25,951 nucleotides of DNA from Candidatus Undinarchaeales archaeon (GTDB lineage Archaea; SpSt-1190; JASMDC01): positions 1 through 25,951 of the forward strand of contig JASMDC010000038.1 of assembly GCA_030753015.1 (NCBI GenBank). The letters are read 5' to 3'. This document shows positions 6,077 to 13,747 of this stretch, piece after piece; position 1 is the first letter of the stretch, and each line of letters begins with the position of its first letter. Made by a program: the position numbers and the translations under genes. Under the pieces are notes generated by a model. That model made no database searches and was not told the DNA's origin. It saw only the letters and a list, made by a program, of their open reading frames with translations.

Positions 6077-6628
6077 ATGGGTCGCATGGGTTTCCTGCAT
6101 GCTCGCAAACTCCGCAAGGCGCGGGAGGACCGTGAGCTCGCCGCTTTGAAAGGTCCATCCCAGGAGCGGCAGGAGACAGAGGAAGAGGTACATGCCCGCG
6201 TAAGGCTCGAGGAGCCCATCATGGCGTCCTGGGAACAGGGGCCGTCAGTAGAAAAGCTCGCCGACTCCCTCGAGCAGGCCGCAAGCGACCTGGAGTCGAT
6301 CGGGCGGGCGCGGGAGGACCTCTCAGGTCTCGGGGACAGGGGCCATGACGAACCGGCCCCGGTGTTCGATGAGCGGAGCGAACGCGCAGGTGAGGTCGGT
6401 GGATCCTCGAGGGAGCAACCCGTGCGCCAGCGTGGCCCCGGAGATGTCCAGGCACCGGACCAGGCAGTGCTCGACGACCTCGCTGAGCATCGACAAACGA
6501 TCATCGCGCACCTCGAGAACATGCGCCAGCGGATAATTGACGATCCGCTCCTCTCGCAGGAGGACCGCGATACGCTCCTGGCAAAGATCCAGCGCAAGCT
6601 CAACGATGCCCGCGGGCTCACAAGTTGA
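6077..6628 (+). CDS. Hypothetical highly charged, partly coiled-coil protein
   Basis: No family is recognised for this 183-residue product. It is strongly hydrophilic, Arg/Glu/Asp-rich, with no membrane segment or Cys. Residues about 6-80 look helical (RKLRKAREDRELAALK, VEKLADSLEQAASDLES). A disordered Gly/Ser/Pro/Arg-rich middle (about 81-125) follows. A second helical part (about 128-175, LDDLAEHRQTIIAHLENMRQ) ends KIQRKLNDARGLTS. A TATA-like ATTTATAG (6046-6053) is centred 27 nt before the ATG, so the gene is expected to be leaderless. That supports it being real despite its low-complexity composition. It follows ftsZ on the same strand but has its own promoter, and a division role would be speculation. 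It overlaps the end of the convergent amidohydrolase by 11 bp. Confidence 0.72.
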   Translation: MGRMGFLHARKLRKAREDRELAALKGPSQERQETEEEVHARVRLEEPIMASWEQGPSVEKLADSLEQAASDLESIGRAREDLSGLGDRGHDEPAPVFDERSERAGEVGGSSREQPVRQRGPGDVQAPDQAVLDDLAEHRQTIIAHLENMRQRIIDDPLLSQEDRDTLLAKIQRKLNDARGLTS

Positions 6629-7412
6629 GCAGACGTCGCGCGTTCCCGCCGAGTATGAGCTCTTTCTCGTCCTTATCAAGTGGGAGGATGTCGATCTTCA
6701 TACGCTCAACGCTCGGATGGGAGAAGGGTGAGTCCGATCCGAAGAGGATGCGCTCCGGGCCGTAAGCCGCCGCCGCGATCAGGATGTCGGCGTGGACCGC
6801 GGTGGACGTTTCGAAGTAGACGTTGGGGATGTTCCGGAGCTTCTCCCTAGTGCGGTCCTCGTGTCGCCCAAGGTGGCCCACGATCAGCTTGAGCTTGGGG
6901 AACTGGCGGGCCAGTGGGATGAACTTGACCGGCGTAGTAAAGCTAACGTCCCCACGGAGCCGTTCCTCGCTGGGGATGTACTCGCTGTGGATGAGCACGG
7001 GCATTCGTTCCTCCTCGGCGATGTGGAGTATGTTGTAAAGACGGGGATCGTCGAGACCGAACGCCTGCGTCCGCGGATGGAGCTTGATGCCAAGGGCTCC
7101 CTTCTTGATGCAGCGCTTGAGCTCGCCCACACCCTTGTTCTTCGGGTTGAGCCGGCAGAAGGCGAGCAGGCGCGGATGCTCGTCGCATGTATCGAAGATA
7201 AGGTCGTTCTCCTTGCGGAACGTGCCGTCCTTGCTCCGGCCGAAGGGGAACGTCACGGACTTTTCAATGCCCGCCGCGTCCATCTTTTCGATTATATCCT
7301 TGCCGAACTGCTTGAATAGGAGCTCGTCAGGATTGAACATGGTCTGCGGGTGCTTGACCGGTTCGTCCGTTCGCCCGCCCTTCCCGATGTGGTTGTGGAA
7401 ATCGATGATCAT
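6618..7412 (-). CDS. Amidohydrolase-2 family metal-dependent hydrolase
   Basis: The 264-residue TIM-barrel product matches the amidohydrolase-related family (PF04909). The metal ligands are visible: FHNH (H6, H8), KLHP (H112), LIHSEY (H142), VGHLG (H180) and FGSDSPF (D227). Members hydrolyse or decarboxylate small organic acids, lactones and amides; the substrate cannot be assigned. The final GGNARRLLNL is the usual family ending (N-A-x-R-L). I prefer the ATG at 7412 over an in-frame GTG at 7433. A TATA-like CTTTATAAAAAG (7437-7448, minus) is centred about 31 nt before 7412 but only 10 nt before 7433. Its 3' end overlaps the convergent charged-protein gene by 11 bp. It is divergent from the two-TM gene at 7.6 kb. 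Confidence 0.88.
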   Translation of the reverse strand: MIIDFHNHIGKGGRTDEPVKHPQTMFNPDELLFKQFGKDIIEKMDAAGIEKSVTFPFGRSKDGTFRKENDLIFDTCDEHPRLLAFCRLNPKNKGVGELKRCIKKGALGIKLHPRTQAFGLDDPRLYNILHIAEEERMPVLIHSEYIPSEERLRGDVSFTTPVKFIPLARQFPKLKLIVGHLGRHEDRTREKLRNIPNVYFETSTAVHADILIAAAAYGPERILFGSDSPFSHPSVERMKIDILPLDKDEKELILGGNARRLLNL

Positions 7413-7531
7413 CGGACCTGTTGAATTGCTCACCTTCTTTTTATAAAGGCTCAGGATGGCACCGGGGATCGCGACCTCGCGGCCAATTCTACGAATAACG
7501 AAGTGCAGGCGATGCCAATGGACACAAAACG

Positions 7532-7625
7532 CAATCTATAAAAGGCGGAAGGGGGGCGATAAGACCTCTTGGGGGTCCGGAAAGCAGCCTCATCCGCTTG
7601 AAACAAAGTATATACACAATATACC
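7532..7625 (+). promoter_or_regulatory. Candidate promoters of the two-TM protein gene
   Basis: Two possibilities are visible: CTATAAAA (about 7534-7541), which would give a leader near 95 nt containing a small hairpin (GACCTC...GGGGTC), and GTATATAC (7608-7615), which would give a start near 7638. Which one is used cannot be told from sequence. Confidence 0.35.
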
Positions 7626-7662
7626 CAAGTGATTAAAGGAAGTGACCGGACCGGGGTACGCA

Positions 7663-8364
7663 ATGATGATGGAAATCGACCTTGACTCTTATGGTCTTGA
7701 TGATGGTGCGTCGGCCCATACCGCCGACATGTACTCCTCGAGCGATGATCTGGACATGCGCGACCACGCTACGGCTCTCGTAACGATCGGGGCCGGTATA
7801 GCTGCGCTCACCCTGGGCGCGGCGGCCGTGCAATATGGTACGAGGTATGCCGAGCACAAGGGTGCCTATGACGAGCACCCTGACGGTATCGAGGCCACCA
7901 AGTGGGGGAAGATAGAGGAAGATCTGTCCGATGCCCAGCGCGATCTGAAGGACTATGACTATACCACGACGACCTATATACCCATGCGCTCGGGCGACGT
8001 CACCATCATGATGCCCATCACCCATTACCACCACCACGCCCCTGATCCCGCTTCCGCCGGTGGCCACATCGCTGCAGCAGAAGGGTATCTGGCGCAGGTG
8101 AAGGACGGGTCCGATGCCGTGACCGGCGCGCTCGATATGGCTCGCGATGGGATCGCTGCGGGCGAGTACAACGGCGCCATGGACATCCTCGGTAGCATGG
8201 CCAGGAGCGCGGGTGGCCAGGAGGCCTCGTACATCGACCAGACCCAGCCCATCTATGACGAGATGCAGAGTGCTCTCACCGGGACCGTGCTCACCGGCAT
8301 CGGCGCGGGTGCCGCGGGCATCACTGCCGGGATCGCGGCCAAGAAGTGGCACGATGAGCAGTAG
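7663..8364 (+). CDS. Hypothetical protein with two hydrophobic segments
   Basis: No family is recognised. The start is one of three tandem ATGs (7663, 7666, 7669); an in-frame GTG at 7642 would add seven residues. From 7663 the product has 233 residues. An acidic Ser/Tyr-rich N-terminus beginning MEIDLDSYGLDDG is followed by a hydrophobic segment (about 36-57, ALVTIGAGIAALTLGAAAV). A soluble middle contains a His-rich patch (HYHHH) after a Thr/Tyr run. A Gly/Ala-rich hydrophobic segment close to the C-terminus (TGIGAGAAGITAGIAA) precedes KKWHDEQ. The layout of acidic start, TM, soluble domain, TM and charged tail parallels the transglutaminase-like protein at 337-1290. The first residues also resemble the start of the 14632 gene. 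It is probably a lineage-specific membrane protein with the middle domain on one face. Confidence 0.7.
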   Translation: MMMEIDLDSYGLDDGASAHTADMYSSSDDLDMRDHATALVTIGAGIAALTLGAAAVQYGTRYAEHKGAYDEHPDGIEATKWGKIEEDLSDAQRDLKDYDYTTTTYIPMRSGDVTIMMPITHYHHHAPDPASAGGHIAAAEGYLAQVKDGSDAVTGALDMARDGIAAGEYNGAMDILGSMARSAGGQEASYIDQTQPIYDEMQSALTGTVLTGIGAGAAGITAGIAAKKWHDEQ

Positions 8365-8403
8365 GTCCCGTTGACGTCCCGGGCGCGTGCTCGCAGGACT
8401 AAG

Positions 8404-8411
8404 CAATAAAA
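8404..8411 (+). promoter_or_regulatory. TATA box of trm56 (leaderless)
   Basis: AATAAAAG around 8404-8412 is centred about 27 nt before the GTG at 8435. This supports that GTG as a leaderless start and excludes the upstream extension of the frame. Confidence 0.5.
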
Positions 8412-8434
8412 GGCTTGACATCCATCCCGCGAAC

Positions 8435-8965
8435 GTGGGAACCCAACGCCCCTCCGTCACGGTGCTGCGTCTTAATCACCGGCGAGGACGCGATGCACGG
8501 ATAACGAGCCACTGCGGGCTCGTGGCACGTGCAATGGGCGCCACGGACATCGCCATCGCCGGCGAGAAGGACGAGAACGCCCTGGAGAGCATCAATGATG
8601 TCGTCGAACGGTGGGGCGGTGACTTTACGGCACGGCACGAGTCGAGCCCCCTCAAGCTCATGAAGGACTGGGAGGGCAAGGTAGTCCACCTGACGATGTA
8701 CGGGCTCCCCGCACAGGACGTCGCCCCGGCACTGACGGGCACGGACGAGCCCCTCCTCCTGGTGATAGGCGGTTCGAAGGTCCGCAGGGAAGTGTACGAC
8801 ATCGCGGACCACAACGTCGCCGTGACCGGTCAGCCGCACTCGGAGGTGGCCGCCCTGGCGATCTTCCTTCATCTCCTCTACGGTGAGGGGGCCCTATCAC
8901 TGGAGTTCCCGGGCCCGATGAGGATAGTGCCCACCGAGCATGGGAAGGTGATCATAGATGACTGA
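8435..8965 (+). CDS. trm56: tRNA (cytidine(56)-2'-O)-methyltransferase Trm56
   Basis: Archaeal Trm56 methylates the 2'-OH of C56 in the T-loop of tRNAs using AdoMet. The 176-residue product matches the SPOUT-fold family. The N-terminal block VTVLRLNHRRGRDARITSH (8-26) is the Trm56 signature. The C-terminal knot region LLLVIGGSKVRREVYDIADH (107-126) followed by NVAVTGQPHSEVAALA (127-142) forms the AdoMet pocket. Length is typical. The GTG start at 8435 is chosen because the conserved domain begins directly after it and a TATA-like box sits 27 nt upstream. The gene overlaps the next by 8 bp (ATGACTGA), so the two are translationally coupled. Confidence 0.92.
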   Translation: MGTQRPSVTVLRLNHRRGRDARITSHCGLVARAMGATDIAIAGEKDENALESINDVVERWGGDFTARHESSPLKLMKDWEGKVVHLTMYGLPAQDVAPALTGTDEPLLLVIGGSKVRREVYDIADHNVAVTGQPHSEVAALAIFLHLLYGEGALSLEFPGPMRIVPTEHGKVIIDD

Positions 8966-9602
8966 GAACGGACAGGACCGGGACGAAGAGGCCCGACAGG
9001 ACGGGGCGGAGGCCCCGAAGCCAGAGGCGCAGGACGCGCCACAGGAGCGGATATTCCATCCCCGGGAGGAGATAGAGCTGTTCTCCTACCTGCTCCGCCC
9101 CACTTCGAAGCTCGGGCTCATGGCCCGGCACTGGATACTCGCTCCGGTTATGGGCGGCGGGTGCATCAACCTACTCTGCCGCGGACCGGCGGTCACCGAA
9201 GAGGTACGTGCGTTCCTCTACGACATGAACGATCGCATCCCGTTCGCCCACCTCTACTTCTCCAACACCATATCCCGCTTCTCCCTTGAAATGGTGCTCA
9301 AGCAGCGCCATACGGCGATCATCGACAGGTTCGAGCACGCGTCCATCGGTAACGTGGACGACATCATCCAGGCACGGCGCGCGGGGCCGGTGGAAGCGGG
9401 CGTGATCTGCATCACCGAAGTGGACGAGGCCTTCTCCACCGAAGACATCTACGATGACAACCGGTTCAGCGAGATGGCCGTCTCGGGGTTCCTGCTCTTC
9501 GTCATCGAGGAGTCCCTCCTCACCGGGCTGGAGGAGCCAATCATCACCGAAGAGGGCGATAAGGTGTTCAACCACTTCCTGCGTCGGTTCGGAAACCGGT
9601 AG
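8958..9602 (+). CDS. Hypothetical protein coupled to Trm56
   Basis: No family is recognised for this 214-residue product. The first 30 residues are an acidic, Gln/Glu/Asp-rich tail that is probably disordered. A folded domain begins near IFHPREEIELFSYLLRP (32-48) and includes a Gly/Cys stretch APVMGGGCINLLCRGP (62-77). A mixed helical/strand region follows with many acidic residues (ICITEVDEAFSTEDIYDD, about 150-167). A hydrophobic helix VSGFLLFVIEESLLTGL (about 175-191) could pack inside a soluble fold. The ATG lies inside the last codons of trm56, so both are made from one mRNA. This suggests a link to RNA modification or only co-expression. It ends 8 bp before the YfhO-like gene. Confidence 0.72.
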   Translation: MTENGQDRDEEARQDGAEAPKPEAQDAPQERIFHPREEIELFSYLLRPTSKLGLMARHWILAPVMGGGCINLLCRGPAVTEEVRAFLYDMNDRIPFAHLYFSNTISRFSLEMVLKQRHTAIIDRFEHASIGNVDDIIQARRAGPVEAGVICITEVDEAFSTEDIYDDNRFSEMAVSGFLLFVIEESLLTGLEEPIITEEGDKVFNHFLRRFGNR

Positions 9603-9610
9603 TAACCGAT

Positions 9611-11332
9611 ATGGAAGGTACCGTCGCACGGATGCTTACCAGGGGCGTCCTGGCACGGACCGTACTATTCAGCGCTGTCGCCATCATGTTCCTGGCACCC
9701 CTGTTCCAGGACTTCCACCGATTGGGGATCCATGACTGGGACCAGCACGAGTTCTATCATGCCGTACCACGTGAGACCGTCCTACGCTACTGGCAGTTCC
9801 CCCTCTGGAATCCCTACCAGTGCGGTGGGAACGTGATGCTCGCCAATCCACAATCGACCTTCCTCTCGCCATCGTTCCTGCTGGTGCTCCTGTTCGGTGT
9901 GATCCCCGGACTGAAGCTGAGCGTCCTTGTCCATGTCGTTATCGGGATGTACGGCATGTACCGGGTGGGGGCGACCCTCGGGCTGCCGAGGACCGGCCGC
10001 ATCGCAGCCGCGTTCGTCTTCATGCTCAACGGCGCGTTCGCTTCCCATGCGGCCCTGGGGCACACGACCTTCCTCCCCATCGCGTTCATCCCATGGGTGT
10101 TCGATGCCTATCTGCGGTCGTTCGACGACCTACGGTACGTGGTGCCCGCTGCCGTGTTTAGCGCGATCATGGTGTTCGGTGGAGGTGTATACCCGTTCGT
10201 CTTCACCATGCTGTTCATCGTGGTCCACGCCGTGCTGAAGGCAGTCCAGCTCCGTTCGACGACACCACTACAAGCCACGCTCGCCGTCCTCGTGCTCACC
10301 TTTCTCGTGGCCTCGGTCAAGCTCGTCCCGCTCATCGAGCTCCAGCTCGAGCGCTCCCTCGAGCGACGGGTGGATCCCGGCTACACCATGGCCCTTCTTG
10401 CGCTGGCCTTCGTCGAGGACGAGCTGAACACCAGCGACCTCCCATATGGCATCTCGCCCGACCAGGTCTACTTCTGGCACGAGTATTACGCGTACATCGG
10501 GTTGATCGGGCTGTCCGCCTCTCTCCTCGGAGCCGTGGTGTCACTTGGCGACCGGTGGCCGCTCGTGGTCGCGTGCATGGTCATCATCATGCTCTCGTTC
10601 GGCACCAACGCCTTTATCGATATCTGGCGCCCTGCGCACGCCCTACCGGTGGTCCGCTCCCTCAGGGTTCCGAGCAGGCTCAACATGGTGTTCCTCTTCT
10701 GCTTCGCGGTCTTTGCGGGCCGAGCGTTCTCGTCGCTCAAGCGGTGGGGCGTCCCGTCGTCGGTCGTCTCTGTACTGGTGTTCGCCCTCCTCGCTGATAT
10801 GATCTATGTCAACGGTGACCTGTTCTACATTTCTTTCACGAGGACGCTGCCGCCCGTCGGCCCTGCACGATCCTTCCATCAGGTCCGAGTACCCGGAGAG
10901 GACCGCTTCAAGGTGCAGTACCCGATCTTCCTCCTGAACCTGGGACTGGTCAATTGCTACGAGCAGGCCAAGCCGCCGATCCGTGCACGTGCCGTGAGCG
11001 ACAAGGGATACCGCGGCGAGGTGTACTATCTATCGTCCCCTGGAACTCCCGAGCTCCTCAGCTTCTCGCCGAACCGGCTCGTCATCGGCGTCGATGTTAC
11101 CTCGCCCGACACCCTTATCGTCAACCAGAACCATGATCCCGGGTGGAAGGGGACCGACCACCAAGTACGCGCCGAAGACGGGCTGATCGCGGTCGATATC
11201 GAGCCGGGCGATACGGAAGTGATCTTGTACTACCGCCCGACGTCGTTCCTGCTGGGCTCGTTGCTCACCGTCATCGGCCTCGGTCTCGGCGGATTCTTCT
11301 TTACCCGTGGACCCAGGACCGCCGGACCGTGA
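9611..11332 (+). CDS. YfhO-like polytopic membrane protein
   Basis: The 573-residue product is a multi-pass membrane protein with about 11-12 hydrophobic segments and a soluble C-terminal domain ending in one more TM. It matches the YfhO-type layout (GT-C-like membrane proteins linked to glycosylation of cell-surface polymers). HDWDQHEFY (41-49) in the first outside loop would be the acidic catalytic-type motif. PLWNPYQCGGNVMLANPQ (64-81) and SLRVPSRLNMVF are also family-like. The soluble domain contains LIVNQNHDPGWKG, typical of YfhO C-termini. A role transferring sugars to lipids or surface proteins is plausible but unproven. The gene follows the Trm56-coupled gene by 8 bp without a clear RBS, so it may belong to the same transcript. 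The start is the first ATG, a few residues before the first TM. Confidence 0.75.
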   Translation: MEGTVARMLTRGVLARTVLFSAVAIMFLAPLFQDFHRLGIHDWDQHEFYHAVPRETVLRYWQFPLWNPYQCGGNVMLANPQSTFLSPSFLLVLLFGVIPGLKLSVLVHVVIGMYGMYRVGATLGLPRTGRIAAAFVFMLNGAFASHAALGHTTFLPIAFIPWVFDAYLRSFDDLRYVVPAAVFSAIMVFGGGVYPFVFTMLFIVVHAVLKAVQLRSTTPLQATLAVLVLTFLVASVKLVPLIELQLERSLERRVDPGYTMALLALAFVEDELNTSDLPYGISPDQVYFWHEYYAYIGLIGLSASLLGAVVSLGDRWPLVVACMVIIMLSFGTNAFIDIWRPAHALPVVRSLRVPSRLNMVFLFCFAVFAGRAFSSLKRWGVPSSVVSVLVFALLADMIYVNGDLFYISFTRTLPPVGPARSFHQVRVPGEDRFKVQYPIFLLNLGLVNCYEQAKPPIRARAVSDKGYRGEVYYLSSPGTPELLSFSPNRLVIGVDVTSPDTLIVNQNHDPGWKGTDHQVRAEDGLIAVDIEPGDTEVILYYRPTSFLLGSLLTVIGLGLGGFFFTRGPRTAGP

Positions 11333-11352
11333 TGGCGTCTGCGGAGCACGTA

Positions 11353-11391
11353 ATTTTATATTACACTGCCTTTGATTAGCCGGGAGTGTGA
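11353..11391 (+). promoter_or_regulatory. Promoter of the secreted-protein/lipoprotein pair
   Basis: TTTTATATTA near 11353-11362 is TATA-like and predicts a start near 11385. GGAGTGTGA (11383-11391) just before the ATG at 11396 could act as a weak RBS. Confidence 0.45.
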
Positions 11392-11395
11392 TAGT

Positions 11396-12862
11396 ATGAG
11401 AGAACACAATTCGATCACTTTGTTCGTCATCGTCCTGGTACTCGCCGTCGTGCTGTCCCCTATGACAACGGCGGACGCGATGCGGGACATGACCATCGAG
11501 ACCGCAATGGGGATGATACCTGAAGAACAAAAGGGCCTCATCACCGCAGAGGAGATTGGCGAGCTCTACGACCAGGGACTCACCAGCCCTGCCTCGCTCG
11601 GAGCTGCCATCCAGACCATCCTCTCACAGAAGCAGGCCGCTGCCGAAGCACCCAAGGAGGTCCCGTCGGTCGAGCCTGTGGACGTACCAGTTGAAGATGT
11701 GCCGTCCGTGGAACCCGTGGGCTCCGGCGAGCTCCCCGAGTACGCGGTAACAGGCATCCCCAAGACCATCCCTGCAGAGCTCATCGAAGCGGGTGCGGAG
11801 GCGGAGTTCATCGACATCCTGTGCCAATACGCTCGCGTAAACACGAAGCCTTTCATCGATACCGCCGATTTCGCCATCGTAAAGTACGTGGAGGCTGCGA
11901 AGCGCTATCCCTTTATCAAGAGCCTGGACATAGCCCCTCTCGCGGCCAAACGCGGGAAGGTGCTGGACAAGATCGATGTCGTGTGCTCGTCCGATGCTGC
12001 CAACTACTACGAGAACACCCAGAGCCTCGTTGGTGAGCTGAGCGGACCTGATGCACTCGGTCCGCAGCTACAGGGGGCCATCACGGCCGTTACCAACGAT
12101 ATATTCTCGTACGTCATGGGTGGCGGGTCCGTGTCCACCAAAGAACTGGAAGCATACTTCAGGGAGTTCGAGAGCGAGATCCGTTCCGTCTCCACGATGC
12201 CTGACGAAGAGGGATTGAAGGAGCTCAACCGTCTGTACGGTGAGATCACCGTCAAGGTCCTTGCCTACAGTGAGAAGAAGGTGAAGGCGAACAAGAACAT
12301 CCTCGTAGAAGAAGGGATCGATACCACCGAGTTCGACTCGGGTCTGACCTTCATATCCTCGAAGGCCTCCGAGGCCGCAGCTTTCTTCGCAACGAACCCC
12401 ACCGAGGAGGCGCGTCGTGAGTTCATCGGCGCCATGCTCAAGGAAAAGGTCAGCGTGGAGAGCAGGATCGCCTCGGACCTGGGTGCACAGGTCATCCGCC
12501 TCTCGCTCTCCCGGTCCAAGAGGTTGAGTGCTGCCGCCGACAAGAAATTCGGTGCATCTGATCCCAAGGGGCCTGTCGACAAGGACGTGGAAGACCTCCG
12601 TACAGAGCACAATGCTCTGGTCGTGCTCCGCAATTCCATCATCCAGGACATCGTGGACACCGTGGCCGAGCATTACCCTGAGTACAAGGACCGTGTCCTT
12701 GAGGACGAGGCCGAGATCGAGGCCGTGCTCACCCGGTTCCAGGAGCTGGGTGCCGAGGGTAAGATCGTCATAAGGGGTTCAGCGCCAGTTGCCAAGCTCA
12801 AGCAGTTGCGTGCGAGCTGCAAATCAATGCGAGGGAACCTCAAGGCCAAGGGGGTGAAGTGA
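11396..12862 (+). CDS. Secreted, mainly helical hypothetical protein
   Basis: The 488-residue product begins with a Sec signal peptide: MREHNS, a hydrophobic core (about 7-21), then a likely cleavage region SPMTTADA (21-28). A short helical segment follows, then a Pro/Val/Glu linker with VPSVEPV occurring twice (about 89-109). The remaining roughly 370 residues are highly charged and helical, with coiled-coil-like stretches and few aromatics. This suggests an elongated exported protein. There is no C-terminal anchor. I recognise no family. The ATG at 11396 is preferred over an in-frame upstream start because the signal peptide begins there and a TATA-like box lies about 38 nt before. The stop overlaps the start of the downstream lipoprotein (TGATG), so the two are probably partners at the cell surface. 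Confidence 0.78.
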   Translation: MREHNSITLFVIVLVLAVVLSPMTTADAMRDMTIETAMGMIPEEQKGLITAEEIGELYDQGLTSPASLGAAIQTILSQKQAAAEAPKEVPSVEPVDVPVEDVPSVEPVGSGELPEYAVTGIPKTIPAELIEAGAEAEFIDILCQYARVNTKPFIDTADFAIVKYVEAAKRYPFIKSLDIAPLAAKRGKVLDKIDVVCSSDAANYYENTQSLVGELSGPDALGPQLQGAITAVTNDIFSYVMGGGSVSTKELEAYFREFESEIRSVSTMPDEEGLKELNRLYGEITVKVLAYSEKKVKANKNILVEEGIDTTEFDSGLTFISSKASEAAAFFATNPTEEARREFIGAMLKEKVSVESRIASDLGAQVIRLSLSRSKRLSAAADKKFGASDPKGPVDKDVEDLRTEHNALVVLRNSIIQDIVDTVAEHYPEYKDRVLEDEAEIEAVLTRFQELGAEGKIVIRGSAPVAKLKQLRASCKSMRGNLKAKGVK

Positions 12863-13152
12863 TGATGAAACATGTTATCGCCTGCATCCTCATGCTGTGC
12901 CTTATGGCGGGCTGCTCGTCCGGTCCTGCGGACGATGGAACCCCGCCCGAAGGCAGCGCAACCGCAACACCCACGGTCGAAGCTGGTACCGGTGAGACGG
13001 CGCCAACCGCCACACCTGATTTGATAGCTGCCGAATCTGTCGACGATATCGAGCTCCCGCCGGACTCTGACGTCGTGGATGCGGCCTCCGATCTCGGGAT
13101 GGACTCCCTCGACATGGAGAACCCGTTCCCGGCAGAAGTGGATATCTCCTAG
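12862..13152 (+). CDS. Small lipoprotein
   Basis: The 95-96 residue product has a canonical lipoprotein signal: MKHVIACILMLC followed by the lipobox LMAGC. The Cys (17th residue from the second ATG) would be lipidated. The mature part is Thr/Pro/Glu/Asp-rich and low in hydrophobics, resembling a flexible spacer; no folded domain is evident. Two tandem ATGs (12862, 12865) are possible, and GGTGA at 12853-12857 lies four or seven bases before them. It overlaps the stop of the secreted helical protein by one base, so it is translationally coupled. It may tether or assist that protein. Confidence 0.8.
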   Translation: MMKHVIACILMLCLMAGCSSGPADDGTPPEGSATATPTVEAGTGETAPTATPDLIAAESVDDIELPPDSDVVDAASDLGMDSLDMENPFPAEVDIS

Positions 13153-13185
13153 TGGTCGGAACCGGTAAAAGGTCCTATCGGACTA

Positions 13186-13626
13186 TCAGAAGGAGAAGCA
13201 GCCGTCCTCGTACTGTTGGGCCTCACCTGATAGCTCCATTACCCGGAGAAGGGTCTCCATATTGGTCATGCCGCGTCCTGCATAGGGATTGTCGTTCGCG
13301 ACCTGGTCGAGGGAGACGTATCCGTCGTTGAACTGGTCAGGTAGGACGCCCATGTCCACCATGGCATCGATGTAGGTGCTCCTCGGTGAAGCGCGAATCG
13401 GGCCTTGTGCATGACTGGTATCGGTAGAATATGATGCCTCGCCCTTGTCAGGCTCGCTCGAGACGGTACTATAATCGAGAGCGTTCGCCAGATCACTGTA
13501 CGATGAACCGGTCTCTTGGTGTTCGACGACGTCCCTGTCCTCGGTGCCATGATAATAGGAGCTGCAGTCACCGGTCTCATTGACCCCGGTACCGGTCGGC
13601 TCGATCGTAGTGGCGAACTGGAACAT
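13186..13626 (-). CDS. Hypothetical acidic Ser/Tyr-rich protein
   Basis: No family is recognised for this 146-residue product. The first 80 residues are acidic and rich in Ser, Thr, Tyr and Gly (for example CSSYYHGTEDRD), probably disordered. A small folded part follows (about 83-140: STYIDAMVDMGVLPDQF, DGYVSLDQVANDNPYAG, MTNMETLLRVMEL). There is no signal peptide or TM. The minus-strand TATA-like GTATATAA (13688-13695) predicts a start near 13665, and AAGTGAT shortly before the ATG may serve as RBS. A near-perfect palindrome shared with the 14632 gene sits between the TATA and the predicted start site, indicating common regulation. It is convergent with the lipoprotein gene. Confidence 0.68.
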   Translation of the reverse strand: MFQFATTIEPTGTGVNETGDCSSYYHGTEDRDVVEHQETGSSYSDLANALDYSTVSSEPDKGEASYSTDTSHAQGPIRASPRSTYIDAMVDMGVLPDQFNDGYVSLDQVANDNPYAGRGMTNMETLLRVMELSGEAQQYEDGCFSF

Positions 13627-13666
13627 GGTTTATCACTTAGTTAATTGGTCACTTTCGGAAACTGTT

Positions 13667-13682
13667 ACTACTATATAGTGGT
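13667..13682. promoter_or_regulatory. Operator-like palindrome, copy 1
   Basis: ACTACTATATAGTGGT is a 16-bp inverted repeat with one broken pair. The 17-base word containing it, TGTTACTACTATATAGT (13663-13679), is identical at 14632-14648. It is centred about 17 bp downstream of the TATA box of the 13626 gene, where a bound repressor would block polymerase. Confidence 0.6.
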
Positions 13683-13747
13683 GATAGTTTATATACTTTT
13701 CTATTGTCCACTCTTTAACGGGTTAAGCCTATTGAAAAAGGCAGTGT

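Noticed and set aside
7633-8460. Minus-strand open frame of 275 codons
   Set aside because: Shadow of the two-TM gene; no promoter, and the plus frame has coherent membrane segments.
13186-13197. C-terminal Cys-Phe-Ser-Phe resembling a CaaX box
   Set aside because: Protein prenylation at CaaX is not an established archaeal modification, and a four-residue match is weak.
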